Shown: positions 1 through 10,280, numbered from the stretch's first letter. The stretch: 64,000 bases of DNA from Pseudoalteromonas sp. MM1 (GCF_030296835.1 NZ_AP027922.1:186001-250000); one strand, 5' to 3'. Translations and numbers: made by a program. Notes: a model not told the origin generated them from the letters alone.

Positions 1-743
1 TTTCCATTACCTACATTACAGCACATACCGTCGCCGTAGCTGTCACTTATAACTAGGGTATATGCGCCATCAGTTAAACATAACTGCTCATTGTATTGTG
101 TATTAGAGGCATATCCACTGCCACTAGCTACGCTGCTACCTTGGCTGTTGTTAACTACCCAGCTGGTTTCGCTCCCGTAGTTATCGGTATTGAGTGTTAA
201 AGTAAGGCTGTAGTCGTTACAGCTGCCTGAAGCGCCGCCATCGGTATTGGGTAAAAAGTTATCCACGTAAACGGTTTCATTGCCATCAAAGCCGCTTATA
301 TCGTAAAAACGTAAACCCACATTAATTGTTTTGTTACTGCTTGGCGTATAGCTGTGGCTAATAGTTTGCCATTGATTTGTTTGCGCTTGGTTTGAGTAGC
401 CTTGATAGCCATCTACATACAGGCGGGCTCTTATATTCCCTTCAGTGTGATATACATCCACTGAAAAATCATATGTTTTACCAGCCTCCACACTCACTTG
501 CTGTAGTAAATCAGTGTTGCTTTGCGAGCCTGTTGTTACATTAACAGCTGCTGCGCTACTTCCGACTTTAACAGTGCTGGTTGAGCGCGCTAAGCTAATA
601 CCGCTGTCAATTGTTGTCCACGCGTCAGGGGTATTCCCTGTCCACTGTTCAAAGCCACCATTAGTAACATTGGCCATTGCAGGAGCAGCGGCAATCAGTA
701 ATGCTGTGCTAAGTAACTTATTTTTGTATGTCCCGTGTGACAT
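1..743 (-). CDS. Secreted protein, N-terminal part (probable extracellular nuclease); runs off window
   Basis: An open frame runs leftward from an ATG at 743-741 to the window edge (247 complete codons, no stop), so the 3' end lies outside. AGGAA stands about six bases before the ATG. The product opens with a signal peptide (LLSTALLIAAAPAMA, cleavage near residue 24). Residues about 25-145 form a jelly-roll-like domain of the carbohydrate-binding type starting NGGFEQWTG. Residues about 158-247 start a second beta-rich domain with the DSYGDGMCC signature seen in secreted proteins of marine bacteria. From memory this arrangement resembles extracellular endonuclease I proteins of Pseudoalteromonas, whose catalytic domain would follow downstream. 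That catalytic part is not visible, so nuclease function is an inference; a secreted peptidase or polysaccharidase is also possible. It is divergent from cysJ. Confidence 0.85.
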   Translation of the reverse strand, partial: MSHGTYKNKLLSTALLIAAAPAMANVTNGGFEQWTGNTPDAWTTIDSGISLARSTSTVKVGSSAAAVNVTTGSQSNTDLLQQVSVEAGKTYDFSVDVYHTEGNIRARLYVDGYQGYSNQAQTNQWQTISHSYTPSSNKTINVGLRFYDISGFDGNETVYVDNFLPNTDGGASGSCNDYSLTLTLNTDNYGSETSWVVNNSQGSSVASGSGYASNTQYNEQLCLTDGAYTLVISDSYGDGMCCNVGNG

Positions 744-1049
744 GATTGTTCCTATTTTTATAGTTGAGTAAATAACATACACTATCTGTATAAAGTTACA
801 AATTTGTTAAATACAAAATTAATAAAATAGCAATAATAAGCCTTTAAGCTGTTTTTGAAGGTCTTAATATAAATTAATAACTAAATGGAATAACAAAGCA
901 GATTCTATTCTTTTTTTATCACCGCATAGCCCGCTATCCTGCACACTAATAAAACCTCAAGCAGAGCTACTCTGGGTGAGGTAAAACTCATTTTGAACAG
1001 CACTTAATGTTGGCTGTCAGTAATTTTCAGGGTTATGGGGAACAAATTC
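744..1049. other. Intergenic region between the secreted-protein gene and cysJ
   Basis: This 306-base, AT-rich divergent region carries the start signals of both neighbours. The only clear structure is the hairpin at 954-982. I could not pick a convincing -35/-10 pair or a CysB site for cysJ. Confidence 0.5.
954..982 (+). promoter_or_regulatory. Leader hairpin upstream of cysJ
   Basis: ACCTCA (954-959) pairs with TGAGGT (977-982) and, inside it, CAGAG (962-966) pairs with CTCTG (70-74 of the 900s, i.e. 970-974) around a CTA loop, with a two-by-two internal loop between the stems. It lies 67 bases before the chosen cysJ start, probably in the leader RNA. No U-run follows, so it is not a simple terminator. 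Function unknown. Confidence 0.45.
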
Positions 1050-2861
1050 ATGTTGTTAGGTCAACTTAACGCAGCGGCAAGCCCGCTATCGCAAGAGCAA
1101 GTACAAAAGCTGCAAGGCTTAGTGGCAGAACTTAATCCGATTCAGCAAGCGTGGGTAAGTGGTTACTTAGCTGCAAATGCAAACGCGTCAGCTCTTGGTG
1201 GGCAAGCTCCCACTGCGGCTGCAAGCGATGCTGCGCCACTAACTATTTTGTATGGTTCGCAAACGGGTAACGCAAAAGGTGTGGCAACTAAGCTTAAAGA
1301 ACAAGCTGAATCGCGCGGTTTAGCTGTAAAACTTGTGAGCATGGCAGACTACAAACCTACAGCCCTGAAAAAAGAAAAGTTTTTAACCGTTGTTGTCTCT
1401 ACCTACGGTGAGGGTGAACCACCTGAAGATGCTGAAACCCTATATGAATTTTTAACCACCAAAAAAGCGCCTAAGCTTGATGGTGTTAAAGTAGCAGTAC
1501 TGGGTTTAGGCGACTCTAGTTATGAGTTTTTCTGCCAAACAGCAAAAGATTTTGAAGAGCGTTTAAACAAACTAGGTGCAGAAACCATTTTTCAACGTGC
1601 CGACCTAGACGTTGATTACGATGATGAGGCAGCAACGTGGATCGCCGGTGCACTTGATGCATTTGAACCTGATTTAAATGCACAGCAAGGTGCTGCGGGT
1701 GGGCAAGTTGTATCTATGCCATTTGGCGCGCCAACAGCGGCAGCAAGCCAATACACTAAGCAAAACCCATTTGCGGCAGAGCTTGTTACCGTACAAAAAA
1801 TTACAGGGCGCGATTCTACAAAAGATGTACGCCATGTTGAGATTTCGCTTGAAGGCTCAGACATCACCTACTTACCTGGTGACTCATTAGGCGTGTATTT
1901 TTTAAATGATGAAATGCGCGTAGATGAGCTACTAACACACACGCAAATCGATGCAAGTGCACAGGTAAAAGTGGGCGAAGAGTCATTGTCTATTCGCGAT
2001 GCATTAATCGAAAAGTTAGAGCTTACTCAGTCATACCCAGGCTTTGTAGAAAAATACGCAGTTGCAACGGGCACGCCTGAGCTACTTAAGCTTGTTGAAG
2101 ATAAAGCTGCTATGCGTGAGTATATTGAACCTCGTCAAATCTTTGATGTAGTGGCACAAAATCCTGCAAAAATAGATGCACAAGCCTTAGTCGATTGCCT
2201 ACGTAAACTACAAGCGCGCTTATACTCAATCGCTTCAAGCCAAAGCGAGGTTGAAGAAGAGGTGCACTTAACGGTAGGTTTAGTTGAGTTTGACGCCTTT
2301 GGCAGCGAACATTTAGGTGGATGCTCTGGTTATTTAGCGCGCCGTGCCGAAGAAGGGTGTAAAGTTAAAGTATTTAGTGAGCACAACGATAACTTCCGTT
2401 TACCTAGCGATGATAATACCCCCATTATTATGGTTGGCCCAGGTACCGGTATTGCGCCATTCCGTGCATTTTTACAAGAGCGTGACTCGCGAGAAGCACA
2501 AGGCAAAAATTGGCTGTTTTTCGGTAACCCACACTTTACACAAGACTTCTTGTACCAAGTAGAAATCCAAGGTTATTTAAAATCAGGCCTATTAAGCAAA
2601 GTTGACGTTGCATTTAGCCGTGACCAAGCCGAAAAAGTATACGTACAAGACAAACTACGCAAAAACTCAAAAGAAATTTTTGAGTGGCTAGAAGCAGGCG
2701 CGCATTTTTATGTGTGTGGTGATGCAAACCGCATGGCAAAAGATGTACACAATGCCTTGGTTGATATCATCAGCGAAAACACCGGCAAAAGCTACGAAGA
2801 CGCAGAGCAATATTTAAAAGACTTACGTAGCGCCAACCGCTATCAGAAAGACGTGTATTAA
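1050..2861 (+). CDS. cysJ: Sulfite reductase [NADPH] flavoprotein alpha subunit
   Basis: CysJ passes electrons from NADPH through FAD and FMN to CysI for six-electron reduction of sulfite to sulfide in the cytoplasm. Visible in order: an N-terminal segment ending QQAWVSGYLA as in enterobacterial CysJ; a flavodoxin FMN domain with TILYGSQTGNA and STYGEGEPP; an FAD domain with RLYSIASS; an NADPH-binding domain with MVGPGTGIAPFRAFLQER; and the family C-terminus DVY. I chose the ATG at 1050 because GGGGAA (1037-1042) stands seven bases before it and the resulting 603 residues match the family length of about 600. An in-frame ATG at 1035 would add five residues but has poor ribosome-binding signal. 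It is the first gene of cysJ-cysI-cysH, all on one strand with short gaps, so the three are probably co-transcribed. Confidence 0.96.
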   Translation: MLLGQLNAAASPLSQEQVQKLQGLVAELNPIQQAWVSGYLAANANASALGGQAPTAAASDAAPLTILYGSQTGNAKGVATKLKEQAESRGLAVKLVSMADYKPTALKKEKFLTVVVSTYGEGEPPEDAETLYEFLTTKKAPKLDGVKVAVLGLGDSSYEFFCQTAKDFEERLNKLGAETIFQRADLDVDYDDEAATWIAGALDAFEPDLNAQQGAAGGQVVSMPFGAPTAAASQYTKQNPFAAELVTVQKITGRDSTKDVRHVEISLEGSDITYLPGDSLGVYFLNDEMRVDELLTHTQIDASAQVKVGEESLSIRDALIEKLELTQSYPGFVEKYAVATGTPELLKLVEDKAAMREYIEPRQIFDVVAQNPAKIDAQALVDCLRKLQARLYSIASSQSEVEEEVHLTVGLVEFDAFGSEHLGGCSGYLARRAEEGCKVKVFSEHNDNFRLPSDDNTPIIMVGPGTGIAPFRAFLQERDSREAQGKNWLFFGNPHFTQDFLYQVEIQGYLKSGLLSKVDVAFSRDQAEKVYVQDKLRKNSKEIFEWLEAGAHFYVCGDANRMAKDVHNALVDIISENTGKSYEDAEQYLKDLRSANRYQKDVY

Positions 2862-2921
2862 TCACGTTTCTTATTTTATTAACAGCTAGCAGCCGTCACT
2901 GTAACAAATTTAGGATTTAAA

Positions 2922-4619
2922 ATGAGCGAACAAGATAAAAACGTAAAACTTTCTGATAACGAACGTTTGAAAAGAGAAAGTAACTTTTTACGTGGCACCA
3001 TAGAGCAAGACTTAAAAGATGAAATTACCGGTGGTTTTACGGCCGATAACTTCCAACTTATACGTTTTCACGGTATGTACCAGCAAGATGACCGCGATAT
3101 ACGCCCAGAGCGTGCCAAGCAAAAGCTAGAGCCGCTGCACAATGTAATGCTACGTGCACGTATGCCTGGCGGTATTATCAAGCCAGAGCAATGGCTAGCA
3201 ATTGATAAATTTGCCGATGAAAAAACAAGCTACGGCAGTATCCGTTTAACAACACGTCAAACGTTTCAATTTCATGGCGTATTAAAGCCAAATATTAAAG
3301 GCATGCACCAAATGCTTAATAGCGTTGGCATTGACTCTATTGCCACCGCAGGCGATGTAAACCGTAACGTACTATGTACGACTAACCCTGTTGAGTCAGA
3401 GTTACACCAAGAAGCTTACGAGTGGGCTGCAAAAATTTCTGAACATTTACTTCCAAAAACGAAAGCGTACGCTGAAATTTGGTTAAATGGCGAAAAGGCA
3501 GAAACCACAGAAGAGCCAATTTTAGGCTCTAACTACTTACCGCGTAAGTTTAAAACCACGGTCACTATTCCGCCTAACAACGAAGTTGATGTGCATGCGA
3601 ATGACTTAAACTTTGTTGCCATTGCCGAGGATGGCAAGCTTGTTGGTTTTAACGTACTTGTAGGTGGTGGCCTTGCTATGACCCACGGTGATACGGCTAC
3701 GTATCCGCGTAAAGCTGATGATTTTGGTTTTATACCACTTGAGCATACACTGAAAATTGCTGAGCACGTTGTATCAGTGCAGCGCGATTGGGGTAACCGC
3801 TCTAACCGTAAAAATGCAAAAACTAAATACACACTAGACCGTGTTGGGTCTGACGTATTTAAAGCAGAAGTAGAAAAACGTGCCGGTGTAAGCTTTGCAC
3901 CAAGCCGCCCTTATGAGTTTACTCACCGTGGCGATCGTATCGGTTGGGTAGAAGGCATTGATGGCAAGCACCACCTTACGCTTTTTATACAAAGCGGCCG
4001 TATTTTAGACTACCCAGGCAAGCCATTAAAAACAGGTTGTCGTAAAATCGCAGAAGTGCACCAAGGTGATATGCGCATGACGGCTAACCAAAACTTAATT
4101 ATTGCTGGGGTACCTGCCGATCAAAAAGCAGTCATTGAAGAAATTGCTCGTAACCACGGCCTAATTGATGACAAAGACACTGAGCAACGTAAAAACTCAA
4201 TGGCATGTGTAGCATTACCAACGTGTCCGCTTGCTATGGCTGAGGCTGAGCGTTACTTACCAAGCTTAATTGAAAAAACCGAAGCACTACTTGCTAAACA
4301 TGGCATACCAGATGACAGCATTATTATGCGTGTTGTAGGTTGCCCTAACGGTTGCGGCCGCGCAATGCTTGCAGAAGCTGGTTTAGTAGGTAAAGGCCCT
4401 GGTAAATACAACGTTTATCTTGGCGGAAACTTAGAAGGTACACGCATTCCTAAACTGTACCTAGAAAACGTAGGTGAAGATGTTTACCTAGACGCGTTTG
4501 ATAAGCTAATTGGCCAGTGGGCAAGTGAGCGAAACGACGGTGAATGTTTTGGTGACTTTGTAATTCGCAAAGGCATCGTTGCTGAAGTAAAAGTTTCAGT
4601 AACCGATTTTCACGCTTAA
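2922..4619 (+). CDS. cysI: Sulfite reductase hemoprotein beta subunit
   Basis: CysI carries siroheme coupled to a 4Fe-4S cluster and reduces sulfite to sulfide with electrons from CysJ. The four cluster cysteines are visible at residues 429, 435, 474 and 478, in the motifs [11 protein letters not shown] and GCPNGCGR. The spacing equals that of the Escherichia coli enzyme, offset by five residues. The nitrite/sulfite-reductase ferredoxin-like half domains (for example TRQTFQFHG near residue 110) are also present. At 565 residues it has normal full length. It begins 60 bases after cysJ and is followed, after a short hairpin, by cysH. Nothing looks damaged. Confidence 0.97.
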   Translation: MSEQDKNVKLSDNERLKRESNFLRGTIEQDLKDEITGGFTADNFQLIRFHGMYQQDDRDIRPERAKQKLEPLHNVMLRARMPGGIIKPEQWLAIDKFADEKTSYGSIRLTTRQTFQFHGVLKPNIKGMHQMLNSVGIDSIATAGDVNRNVLCTTNPVESELHQEAYEWAAKISEHLLPKTKAYAEIWLNGEKAETTEEPILGSNYLPRKFKTTVTIPPNNEVDVHANDLNFVAIAEDGKLVGFNVLVGGGLAMTHGDTATYPRKADDFGFIPLEHTLKIAEHVVSVQRDWGNRSNRKNAKTKYTLDRVGSDVFKAEVEKRAGVSFAPSRPYEFTHRGDRIGWVEGIDGKHHLTLFIQSGRILDYPGKPLKTGCRKIAEVHQGDMRMTANQNLIIAGVPADQKAVIEEIARNHGLIDDKDTEQRKNSMACVALPTCPLAMAEAERYLPSLIEKTEALLAKHGIPDDSIIMRVVGCPNGCGRAMLAEAGLVGKGPGKYNVYLGGNLEGTRIPKLYLENVGEDVYLDAFDKLIGQWASERNDGECFGDFVIRKGIVAEVKVSVTDFHA

Positions 4620-4625
4620 TTAAAT

Positions 4626-4644
4626 ACCCACGCGGAGCGTGGGT
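4626..4644 (+). repeat. Perfect 8-bp hairpin between cysI and cysH
   Basis: ACCCACGC (4626-4633), loop GGA, GCGTGGGT (4637-4644). It begins six bases after the cysI stop and ends directly before the GAGG ribosome-binding site (4645-4648) of cysH. There is no U-run, so transcription should continue. It may act as an RNA processing or stability element, or tune cysH translation by hiding the ribosome-binding site. Confidence 0.6.
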
Positions 4645-4655
4645 GAGGTTTAAAA

Positions 4656-5402
4656 TTGACCATGAGTGAATTTAAAAACATATTACAGCTTGATAAGCAA
4701 AGCCAAGCGGCATTGCTTGCAGATGCAAACGGCATACTAGCACCAATGAGTGCAGAGCAGCGTGTTGCATGGGCACTAGAGAACTTACCGGATACTGCTT
4801 TTTTATCATCAAGCTTTGGCATTCAAGCGGCGGTAATGCTGCATTTAGTAACATCTCAGCGTCCTGATATTCCTGTGGTATTAACCGATACGGGTTATTT
4901 ATTTCCAGAAACGTATCAGTTTATTGAGCAAATGAGAGCGCGCCTATCACTTAATTTAAAAGTGTATAAAGCTGAGCTAAGCCCTGCATGGCAAGAAGCT
5001 AAATACGGTAAATTATGGGAGCAAGGCGAGGACGGTATTAAGCAATATAATCAGCTTAATAAAGTTGAGCCAATGACTCGCGCGTTAAAAGAAATTGAAG
5101 CAGGTACTTGGTTTAGTGGCCTACGTCGCGATCAATCATCGACCCGTGCAGATAAACAGTTTGTAGAAATAAGCCGAGGTACGGTAAAAGTGTACCCGAT
5201 TATTGAATGGTCAAACCGTGATGTATATCAATACCTTACCAAGCATGATTTACCATACCACCCATTATGGGAGCAAGGTTATGTGTCGATGGGCGATGTG
5301 CATACTACGCGTAAACTTGAGCCAGGTATGAGCGAAGAAGAAACGCGCTTTTTTGGTTTAAACCGCGAATGCGGGCTGCATATTGACGGTGATGGTATTT
5401 AA
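4656..5402 (+). CDS. cysH: Phosphoadenosine phosphosulfate (PAPS) reductase
   Basis: CysH reduces PAPS to sulfite and adenosine 3',5'-bisphosphate with thioredoxin as donor, giving the substrate of CysJI. Visible: the PP-loop-like [20 protein letters not shown], the [16 protein letters not shown] segment, and the C-terminal catalytic motif ECGLH with Cys239 (numbered from the TTG start). It lacks the two extra cysteine pairs that bind 4Fe-4S in APS reductases, so PAPS is the likely substrate. Start is ambiguous: TTG at 4656 has GAGG seven bases before it, while ATG at 4662, two codons on, lies 13 bases from the same site. Length 246-248 residues is normal. A strong terminator follows, closing the cysJIH unit. 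No cysG, cysD, cysN or cysC is in the window. Confidence 0.96.
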   Translation: MTMSEFKNILQLDKQSQAALLADANGILAPMSAEQRVAWALENLPDTAFLSSSFGIQAAVMLHLVTSQRPDIPVVLTDTGYLFPETYQFIEQMRARLSLNLKVYKAELSPAWQEAKYGKLWEQGEDGIKQYNQLNKVEPMTRALKEIEAGTWFSGLRRDQSSTRADKQFVEISRGTVKVYPIIEWSNRDVYQYLTKHDLPYHPLWEQGYVSMGDVHTTRKLEPGMSEEETRFFGLNRECGLHIDGDGI

Positions 5403-5428
5403 AAAAAGCGAATGCTAAACAATGTTTT

Positions 5429-5454
5429 AAACGCAACTTAGGTTGCGTTTTTTA
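5429..5454 (+). terminator. Rho-independent terminator after cysH
   Basis: AAACGCAAC (5429-5437), loop TTAG, GTTGCGTTT (5442-5450), a perfect nine-base-pair stem followed by more T residues. It ends the cysJIH transcript. Confidence 0.85.
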
Positions 5455-5529
5455 TTGCAAAAAAATTGCCTGATTAAGTATTTTTTATTAGACTTGCCTT
5501 TCAAGGATTCATTTTTAAGCAGGAACGCT

Positions 5530-6072
5530 ATGAAATACTTCACCTACTTGGCAATATCAGTCATGATCATTGCTGTTATCTCTTTGTTTTACCTTAAAAA
5601 GCCTGATGGCCAAACGTGGCTTTCTGGTTCGTCAATTAGTGCTGAATCTCACAAAATTAAAGAAAAAATGGTCGCGTTATCTACTAATACGCTTAATCAG
5701 GCTGTGCAAGGTGCAAAGCAAGCGGGCGATAAAATTGCGCAAAGTGTAAACAGTGATGCCGCAACAATTAAACCAGGTAGCAAAATTTATAAGTGGCAAG
5801 ATAAAAACGGCCAATGGCATTTTTCTGATACGCCTAATGCAGATGGTAAAAGCATTGAGGTAACACTTGATGCTCGTGACGTGACGGTTGTAGCCGCTGA
5901 AGACACCTCGATTTTAAGTAGCAGTGCAAGCACCTCAAAAAAGAGTATTCAACCACCTACCCCTACCGTTTACAACGCTGAATCTATTCAAAAACTGTTT
6001 GAAGATGCCGAAAAGGCAAAGCAAAAATTAGAGCAGCGTAGTAAAGAAATACAAAGCATAGGTGGGTACTAA
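5530..6072 (+). CDS. Membrane-anchored DUF4124-domain protein
   Basis: A 180-residue protein with one N-terminal membrane helix (about residues 2-22, YFTYLAISVMIIAVISLFY). A linker follows, then a DUF4124 domain at about residues 85-115 with the signature KIYKWQDKNGQWHFSDTP, and a charged C-terminal helix rich in Glu, Lys and Gln (about 145-178), probably a short coiled coil. The start at 5530 is preceded by AGGAA at 5521-5525; an in-frame start further upstream would lie inside the cysH terminator and is unlikely. DUF4124 proteins are envelope proteins of unknown function, so no reaction can be given. It stands alone between the cysH terminator and a two-way terminator. A second DUF4124 protein lies in the glnA-glnLG block at 14347. 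Confidence 0.85.
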   Translation: MKYFTYLAISVMIIAVISLFYLKKPDGQTWLSGSSISAESHKIKEKMVALSTNTLNQAVQGAKQAGDKIAQSVNSDAATIKPGSKIYKWQDKNGQWHFSDTPNADGKSIEVTLDARDVTVVAAEDTSILSSSASTSKKSIQPPTPTVYNAESIQKLFEDAEKAKQKLEQRSKEIQSIGGY

Positions 6073-6087
6073 ATTTTATTGTGCATA

Positions 6088-6115
6088 AAAAAGCCTAGCA
6101 ACTGCTAGGCTTTTT
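6088..6115. terminator. Bidirectional terminator between the DUF4124 gene and acnA
   Basis: AAAAAGCCTAGC (6088-6099), loop AACT, GCTAGGCTTTTT (6104-6115). A-rich on one side and T-rich on the other, it serves both convergent genes. Confidence 0.85.
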
Positions 6116-6131
6116 AGTTTTAAGTATATGA

Positions 6132-8873
6132 TTAGTCAAGCATGTTACGTAAAACGTATTGTAGAATACCGCCGTGTTTGTAGTAATCCCACTCTTTAGG
6201 GGTATCTATACGTACATCGGCACTAAAGCTGACTTTTTTGCCCTCAGCATTAGTGGCAATAATGCTTACTTCGTTGGTTTTGTCGTACAAGCCTTCAATA
6301 TCAAATTGCTCTTGGCCAGTTAAACCTAACGATTCATGGCTTTCACCTTCTTTAAATTGCAGTGGCAATACGCCCATACCAATGAGGTTAGAGCGGTGAA
6401 TACGCTCATAACTTTGTGCAACCACAGCTTTTACCCCTAAAAGGAGCGACCCTTTTGCTGCCCAGTCCCGAGATGAGCCGGTACCGTATTCTTTACCAGC
6501 TAACACAATGAGTGGTGTATTACTCTTTTCATACTCCATTGCTGCATCGTAAATACTGGCAAGCTTGTCATCGGGTTGAGTGCGAGTAACACCGCCTTCT
6601 GTACCTGGTGCGAGTAAGTTTTTAAGCCTAACGTTCGCAAATGTGCCTCGCATCATTACTTCGTGGTTACCACGGCGTGAACCGTATGAGTTAAATTGCG
6701 CTTTTTCTACGCCTTTTTCCTGTAAGTAAATACCGGCCGGCGCTTCCGCTTTAATCGCCCCAGCAGGAGAAATATGGTCGGTTGTTACTGAGTCGCCCAG
6801 TTTAGCCAAACAACGCGCCCCTTCAATTGTCGGAATACCCGGAGGCTCAACACTCATACCATCAAAAAATGGTGCTTTTTTAATATAAGTTGACCCATCA
6901 TCCCAATCGTAAAGCTTGCCATCAGGTATTTGGATTTTTTGCCAACGGCTGTCGCCTTCGTATACGTTGGCATAGCTTTTTTCGAACATTTCTCTGGTTA
7001 CCGTTTTTTGTACTAGTTCGTTGACTTCGCTTACGCTTGGCCAAATATTCTTCAGGTAAATATCGTTACCGTTTTCATCTTGCGCTAATGGCTCGTTGTA
7101 TACATCTATGTCTGTACGCCCTGCAATGGCATACGCTACTACAAGTGGAGGCGAGGCTAAAAAGTTCATTTTAACATCTTGGTGTATCCGCCCTTCAAAG
7201 TTACGGTTACCCGATAAGATAGAGCTTACAACTAGCTTATGTTTTTGAATGGCTTCGCTAATTTCATCTGCAAGGGGACCTGAGTTACCTATACACGTTG
7301 TACAGCCATAACCGACCAAATTAAAGCCTAAACTTTCTAGGTCATCCATTAGGCCTGCTTTTTCAAGGTAGTCGGTTACCACTTGCGAACCCGGTGCAAG
7401 CGATGTTTTGACCCATGGTTTTACGTTAATGCCGAGCTGTTTAGCTTTTTGAGCCACTAAGCCTGCGGCTAAAATAACACTGGGGTTAGAGGTGTTTGTA
7501 CAGCTTGTAATAGCGGCAATAACACAGGCGCCATCGTTTAGTTCAAATTCTTGGCCTTTAAACTTCACTTTGGCTGCACCCATAAACTGCGCTTCGTCTA
7601 CCGGTTCATTTGGGTTGGTTGTTGGGCCTTCACTTTCAATGCGCGCTTGTTCAATATCGCTTTTATCACGACGAGCCATACGCTCATCTTGGAAACCTTT
7701 TAGGTGCTGGCCTATTACATCACCGGCTTTATCAAGTGTAATTCTGTCTTGTGGACGCTTAGGGCCTGCAAGGCTAGGTACTACGTCGTCTAATTTAAGC
7801 TCAAGGGTGTCTGTGTAATGCGCTTCGTCGCCTTCGTGGCGCCATAAGCCTTGGTGTTTTGCATAGTCTTCAATTAGTTTAAGCTGGTCTTCATCACGGT
7901 TTGTTAATCGTAGGTAGTTAATGGTTTCATCATCGATTGGGAAAATACCACAGGTTGCACCGTACTCTGGCGCCATGTTGGCAATGGTTGCTCTGTCGGC
8001 TAGCGGTAAATCAGCTAGGCCATCACCATAAAACTCAACAAACTTACCTACTACTCCGTGGTTACGTAGCATTTCAGTTACGGTGAGCACTAAATCGGTA
8101 GCAGTGGTTCCCTCGGGTAAGCGGCCATTTAATTTAAAACCCACTACTTGTGGGATAAGTAAACTAATTGGTTGCCCAAGCATGGCGGCTTCAGCCTCTA
8201 TACCACCTACGCCCCAGCCTAATACACCTAAACCATTAATCATGGTGGTGTGTGAATCAGTCCCTACAAGGGTGTCTGGGTAGGCGATAGATTTACCGTT
8301 TTTACTGTCGTTAAAAACAACGCGCGCCAAAAACTCTAAGTTTACTTGGTGCACTATACCTGTAGCAGGTGGCACTACTTTTAAGTTATCAAAAGCTGTT
8401 TGCCCCCAGCGTAAAAATTCGTAGCGTTCTTTATTTCGCTCGTACTCAAGCTTGGCATTTAAGTCAAACGCACCGTCGTCACCGTAACCATCTACTTGCA
8501 CTGAATGATCAATTACAAGTTCAGCAGGAGAAAGCGGATTTATTTTTGCAGGATCGCCACCTAGCTTTTCCATTGCATCACGCATAGCAGCTAAATCAAC
8601 AATGGCAGGAACACCCGTAAAGTCTTGCATTACAACGCGTGCCGGCGTAAAGGCCACTTCAGCTGAGGGTTTTGCTTTAGGGTCCCAGTCAAGAAGGGCT
8701 TGAATGTCTTGTTCTTTAATATTTACGCCATCTTCATTACGTAACAGGTTTTCTAATAATACTTTGAGAGAAAAGGGCAATCGCTTTGCTTTGTCGCCTA
8801 ATCCTTTAAGTGAGTGAATATGGTATTGCTCGCCATTAATCGTTAATTGTTGTTGGGTGTCGAAACTATTCAT
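6132..8873 (-). CDS. acnA: Aconitate hydratase A
   Basis: Aconitase interconverts citrate and isocitrate via cis-aconitate in the TCA and glyoxylate cycles, using a 4Fe-4S cluster. The three cluster cysteines are at residues 458 (SCTNTSNPS), 524 and 527 ([10 protein letters not shown]), with the same 66 and 3 spacing as in Escherichia coli AcnA (435, 501, 504). The C-terminal swivel domain is present with [16 protein letters not shown]. Length 913 is slightly above the usual 890, owing to an insertion in the charged region around residue 400-440. AGGGG precedes the ATG by about six bases. It is monocistronic. acnB lies 26 kb away on the other strand. AcnA-type enzymes are usually the stress-stable, stationary-phase form; its regulation here cannot be read. 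Confidence 0.97.
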   Translation of the reverse strand: MNSFDTQQQLTINGEQYHIHSLKGLGDKAKRLPFSLKVLLENLLRNEDGVNIKEQDIQALLDWDPKAKPSAEVAFTPARVVMQDFTGVPAIVDLAAMRDAMEKLGGDPAKINPLSPAELVIDHSVQVDGYGDDGAFDLNAKLEYERNKERYEFLRWGQTAFDNLKVVPPATGIVHQVNLEFLARVVFNDSKNGKSIAYPDTLVGTDSHTTMINGLGVLGWGVGGIEAEAAMLGQPISLLIPQVVGFKLNGRLPEGTTATDLVLTVTEMLRNHGVVGKFVEFYGDGLADLPLADRATIANMAPEYGATCGIFPIDDETINYLRLTNRDEDQLKLIEDYAKHQGLWRHEGDEAHYTDTLELKLDDVVPSLAGPKRPQDRITLDKAGDVIGQHLKGFQDERMARRDKSDIEQARIESEGPTTNPNEPVDEAQFMGAAKVKFKGQEFELNDGACVIAAITSCTNTSNPSVILAAGLVAQKAKQLGINVKPWVKTSLAPGSQVVTDYLEKAGLMDDLESLGFNLVGYGCTTCIGNSGPLADEISEAIQKHKLVVSSILSGNRNFEGRIHQDVKMNFLASPPLVVAYAIAGRTDIDVYNEPLAQDENGNDIYLKNIWPSVSEVNELVQKTVTREMFEKSYANVYEGDSRWQKIQIPDGKLYDWDDGSTYIKKAPFFDGMSVEPPGIPTIEGARCLAKLGDSVTTDHISPAGAIKAEAPAGIYLQEKGVEKAQFNSYGSRRGNHEVMMRGTFANVRLKNLLAPGTEGGVTRTQPDDKLASIYDAAMEYEKSNTPLIVLAGKEYGTGSSRDWAAKGSLLLGVKAVVAQSYERIHRSNLIGMGVLPLQFKEGESHESLGLTGQEQFDIEGLYDKTNEVSIIATNAEGKKVSFSADVRIDTPKEWDYYKHGGILQYVLRNMLD

Positions 8874-9092
8874 TTTTTGCCCCTTTGATAGTTAGGATTA
8901 TGTCCTTGATAAAATAACGTGTTTATTTGCCAGTAGTTTGCAAAGTGCATACCAGAGATAATAAATATGGCAAAACAGGCTAAAAAGCAGGTAGTACAAT
9001 GCATGTTTTTTAGACAGTACTAAGTATAGAAGTGCTACCTAAAATTGTTTTTTCAAGTAGCAAAATAATGAGTTTACAAAAAGGGGGAGAAG

Positions 9093-9521
9093 TTAGTTTA
9101 GCCAACCTTGTTGTTTGCTTTTTATACTTAAATATAAAAGCAAAAACGCAATAACAATCACTAAAATAGGCATAAACACCGCGCTTATACCCAGCATTTT
9201 AATGCTATTTATAACAATAAAATTATAAAACTGCTGAATAAATATCGCGACTAACGAAAGCACCAGTGTAGGTGTTGCAAGGGCATTTTTGGCCAATAGT
9301 AGTATGCAGCCAAGGGTGCCACCAAACACCGCTACAGCAAATGCAATGGTAGACCATAAAGGCACGTTTGAATATGCAGCTTGTTGATCTAGCGGAAGTT
9401 TACTTATCATTTCGGGGGTCATCATAAGGTGCATTATAAATGCAAATACACCTAATAAATTCCAGATAAGTGCTGCCCATAGGGCGGGTTTAAACCAATT
9501 GGGTGTGGCTGAGGTTGTCAT
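9093..9521 (-). CDS. Small four-helix membrane protein, unknown function
   Basis: A 142-residue integral membrane protein with four predicted helices: about residues 11-33 (LWAALIWNLLGVFAFIMHLM), 54-76 (STIAFAVAVFGGTLGCILLL), 82-104 and 111-132. The loop between helices 1 and 2 is the only sizeable soluble part. From memory, proteins of this size and pattern in gammaproteobacteria are sometimes labelled 'sugar transporter', but nothing here shows transport, so I leave function open. It lies 220 bases upstream of acnA on the same strand with no shared structure that would prove an operon. Confidence 0.75.
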   Translation of the reverse strand: MTTSATPNWFKPALWAALIWNLLGVFAFIMHLMMTPEMISKLPLDQQAAYSNVPLWSTIAFAVAVFGGTLGCILLLAKNALATPTLVLSLVAIFIQQFYNFIVINSIKMLGISAVFMPILVIVIAFLLLYLSIKSKQQGWLN

Positions 9522-9628
9522 ATTATTACCTTGTTTTTATTGTATTTTACGAGGTAATTAAAGAGTAAAAAGGCTAACTGTTCAAGCTAGCCTATGCATA
9601 TAATAAAAACCGCACAAAGCGCTAATGG

Positions 9629-10012
9629 CTAGCCAAATGAGATAGGGCGGCGTCCAGTATTTTCATCAACCTTTGGTTTTTTAGTGCGTTTTCTTTTATT
9701 TTTTGCCGGCTGTTGAGCAGTTTCATTGGGTATTTTTTCTTGCTGTGGCTGGGTTGTTACCACTGGACGTTCTACAGGAGTTGCATCTTCACTTAAAGTG
9801 AGCTGAAAAAGCTCGCCATCAAATTCAAGTACGTCGCCACTGTATAATTTTTTCCGTTTTATTGTACATATTTCATGGTTAACCCCAACATAGCCTTGCG
9901 CTATTAGGTTCTTAGCTTGCCCGCCACCTTCTACTAAATCGAGTACTTTTAGTAATTTACAAAGCTCTATAGGTTCTTCTTCAAGTTCAATTTCAATGTA
10001 TTCTTCTGACAT
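9629..10012 (-). CDS. S4-domain RNA-binding protein (YbcJ-like)
   Basis: The 127-residue product has a single S4 RNA-binding domain at about residues 14-75, with the typical pattern ELCKLLKVLDLVEGGGQAKN, then GYVGVNHEICTIKRKKLYSGD. The tail is long and very basic, with KNKRKRTKKPK near the end. S4 domains bind structured RNA such as rRNA or tRNA; YbcJ-type members are small and of undefined role. The basic tail is longer than in Escherichia coli YbcJ, which has only about 70 residues. I chose the ATG at 10012 because the frame before it (back to a GTG at 10072) reads like non-coding sequence and AGAG lies upstream of the ATG. No operon partner is evident. Confidence 0.8.
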   Translation of the reverse strand: MSEEYIEIELEEEPIELCKLLKVLDLVEGGGQAKNLIAQGYVGVNHEICTIKRKKLYSGDVLEFDGELFQLTLSEDATPVERPVVTTQPQQEKIPNETAQQPAKNKRKRTKKPKVDENTGRRPISFG

Positions 10013-10280
10013 GGTTATCTCTGTTGGTGGCGCATAAGCAGCAAGTATAAAGGCTTGCACCGTTTTTTGCACCTAGCAAGCCCGCCCTAGCGGGATAAAA
10101 AAGTGTGATAAATATTAAACTTTTTTCAACTTTAAAAAAACTGCAGCATTTGATGCGTATGCTCTGGCAAAAATTTGGTGCGCTATTTGCTATTGCTTTG
10201 GCAAATAAAAAGCGTACCTAAAACATGGTAATAATTTAACCGTTTTAATTGTTTAGGTCTGCATATAATTGGAGCAGTAA

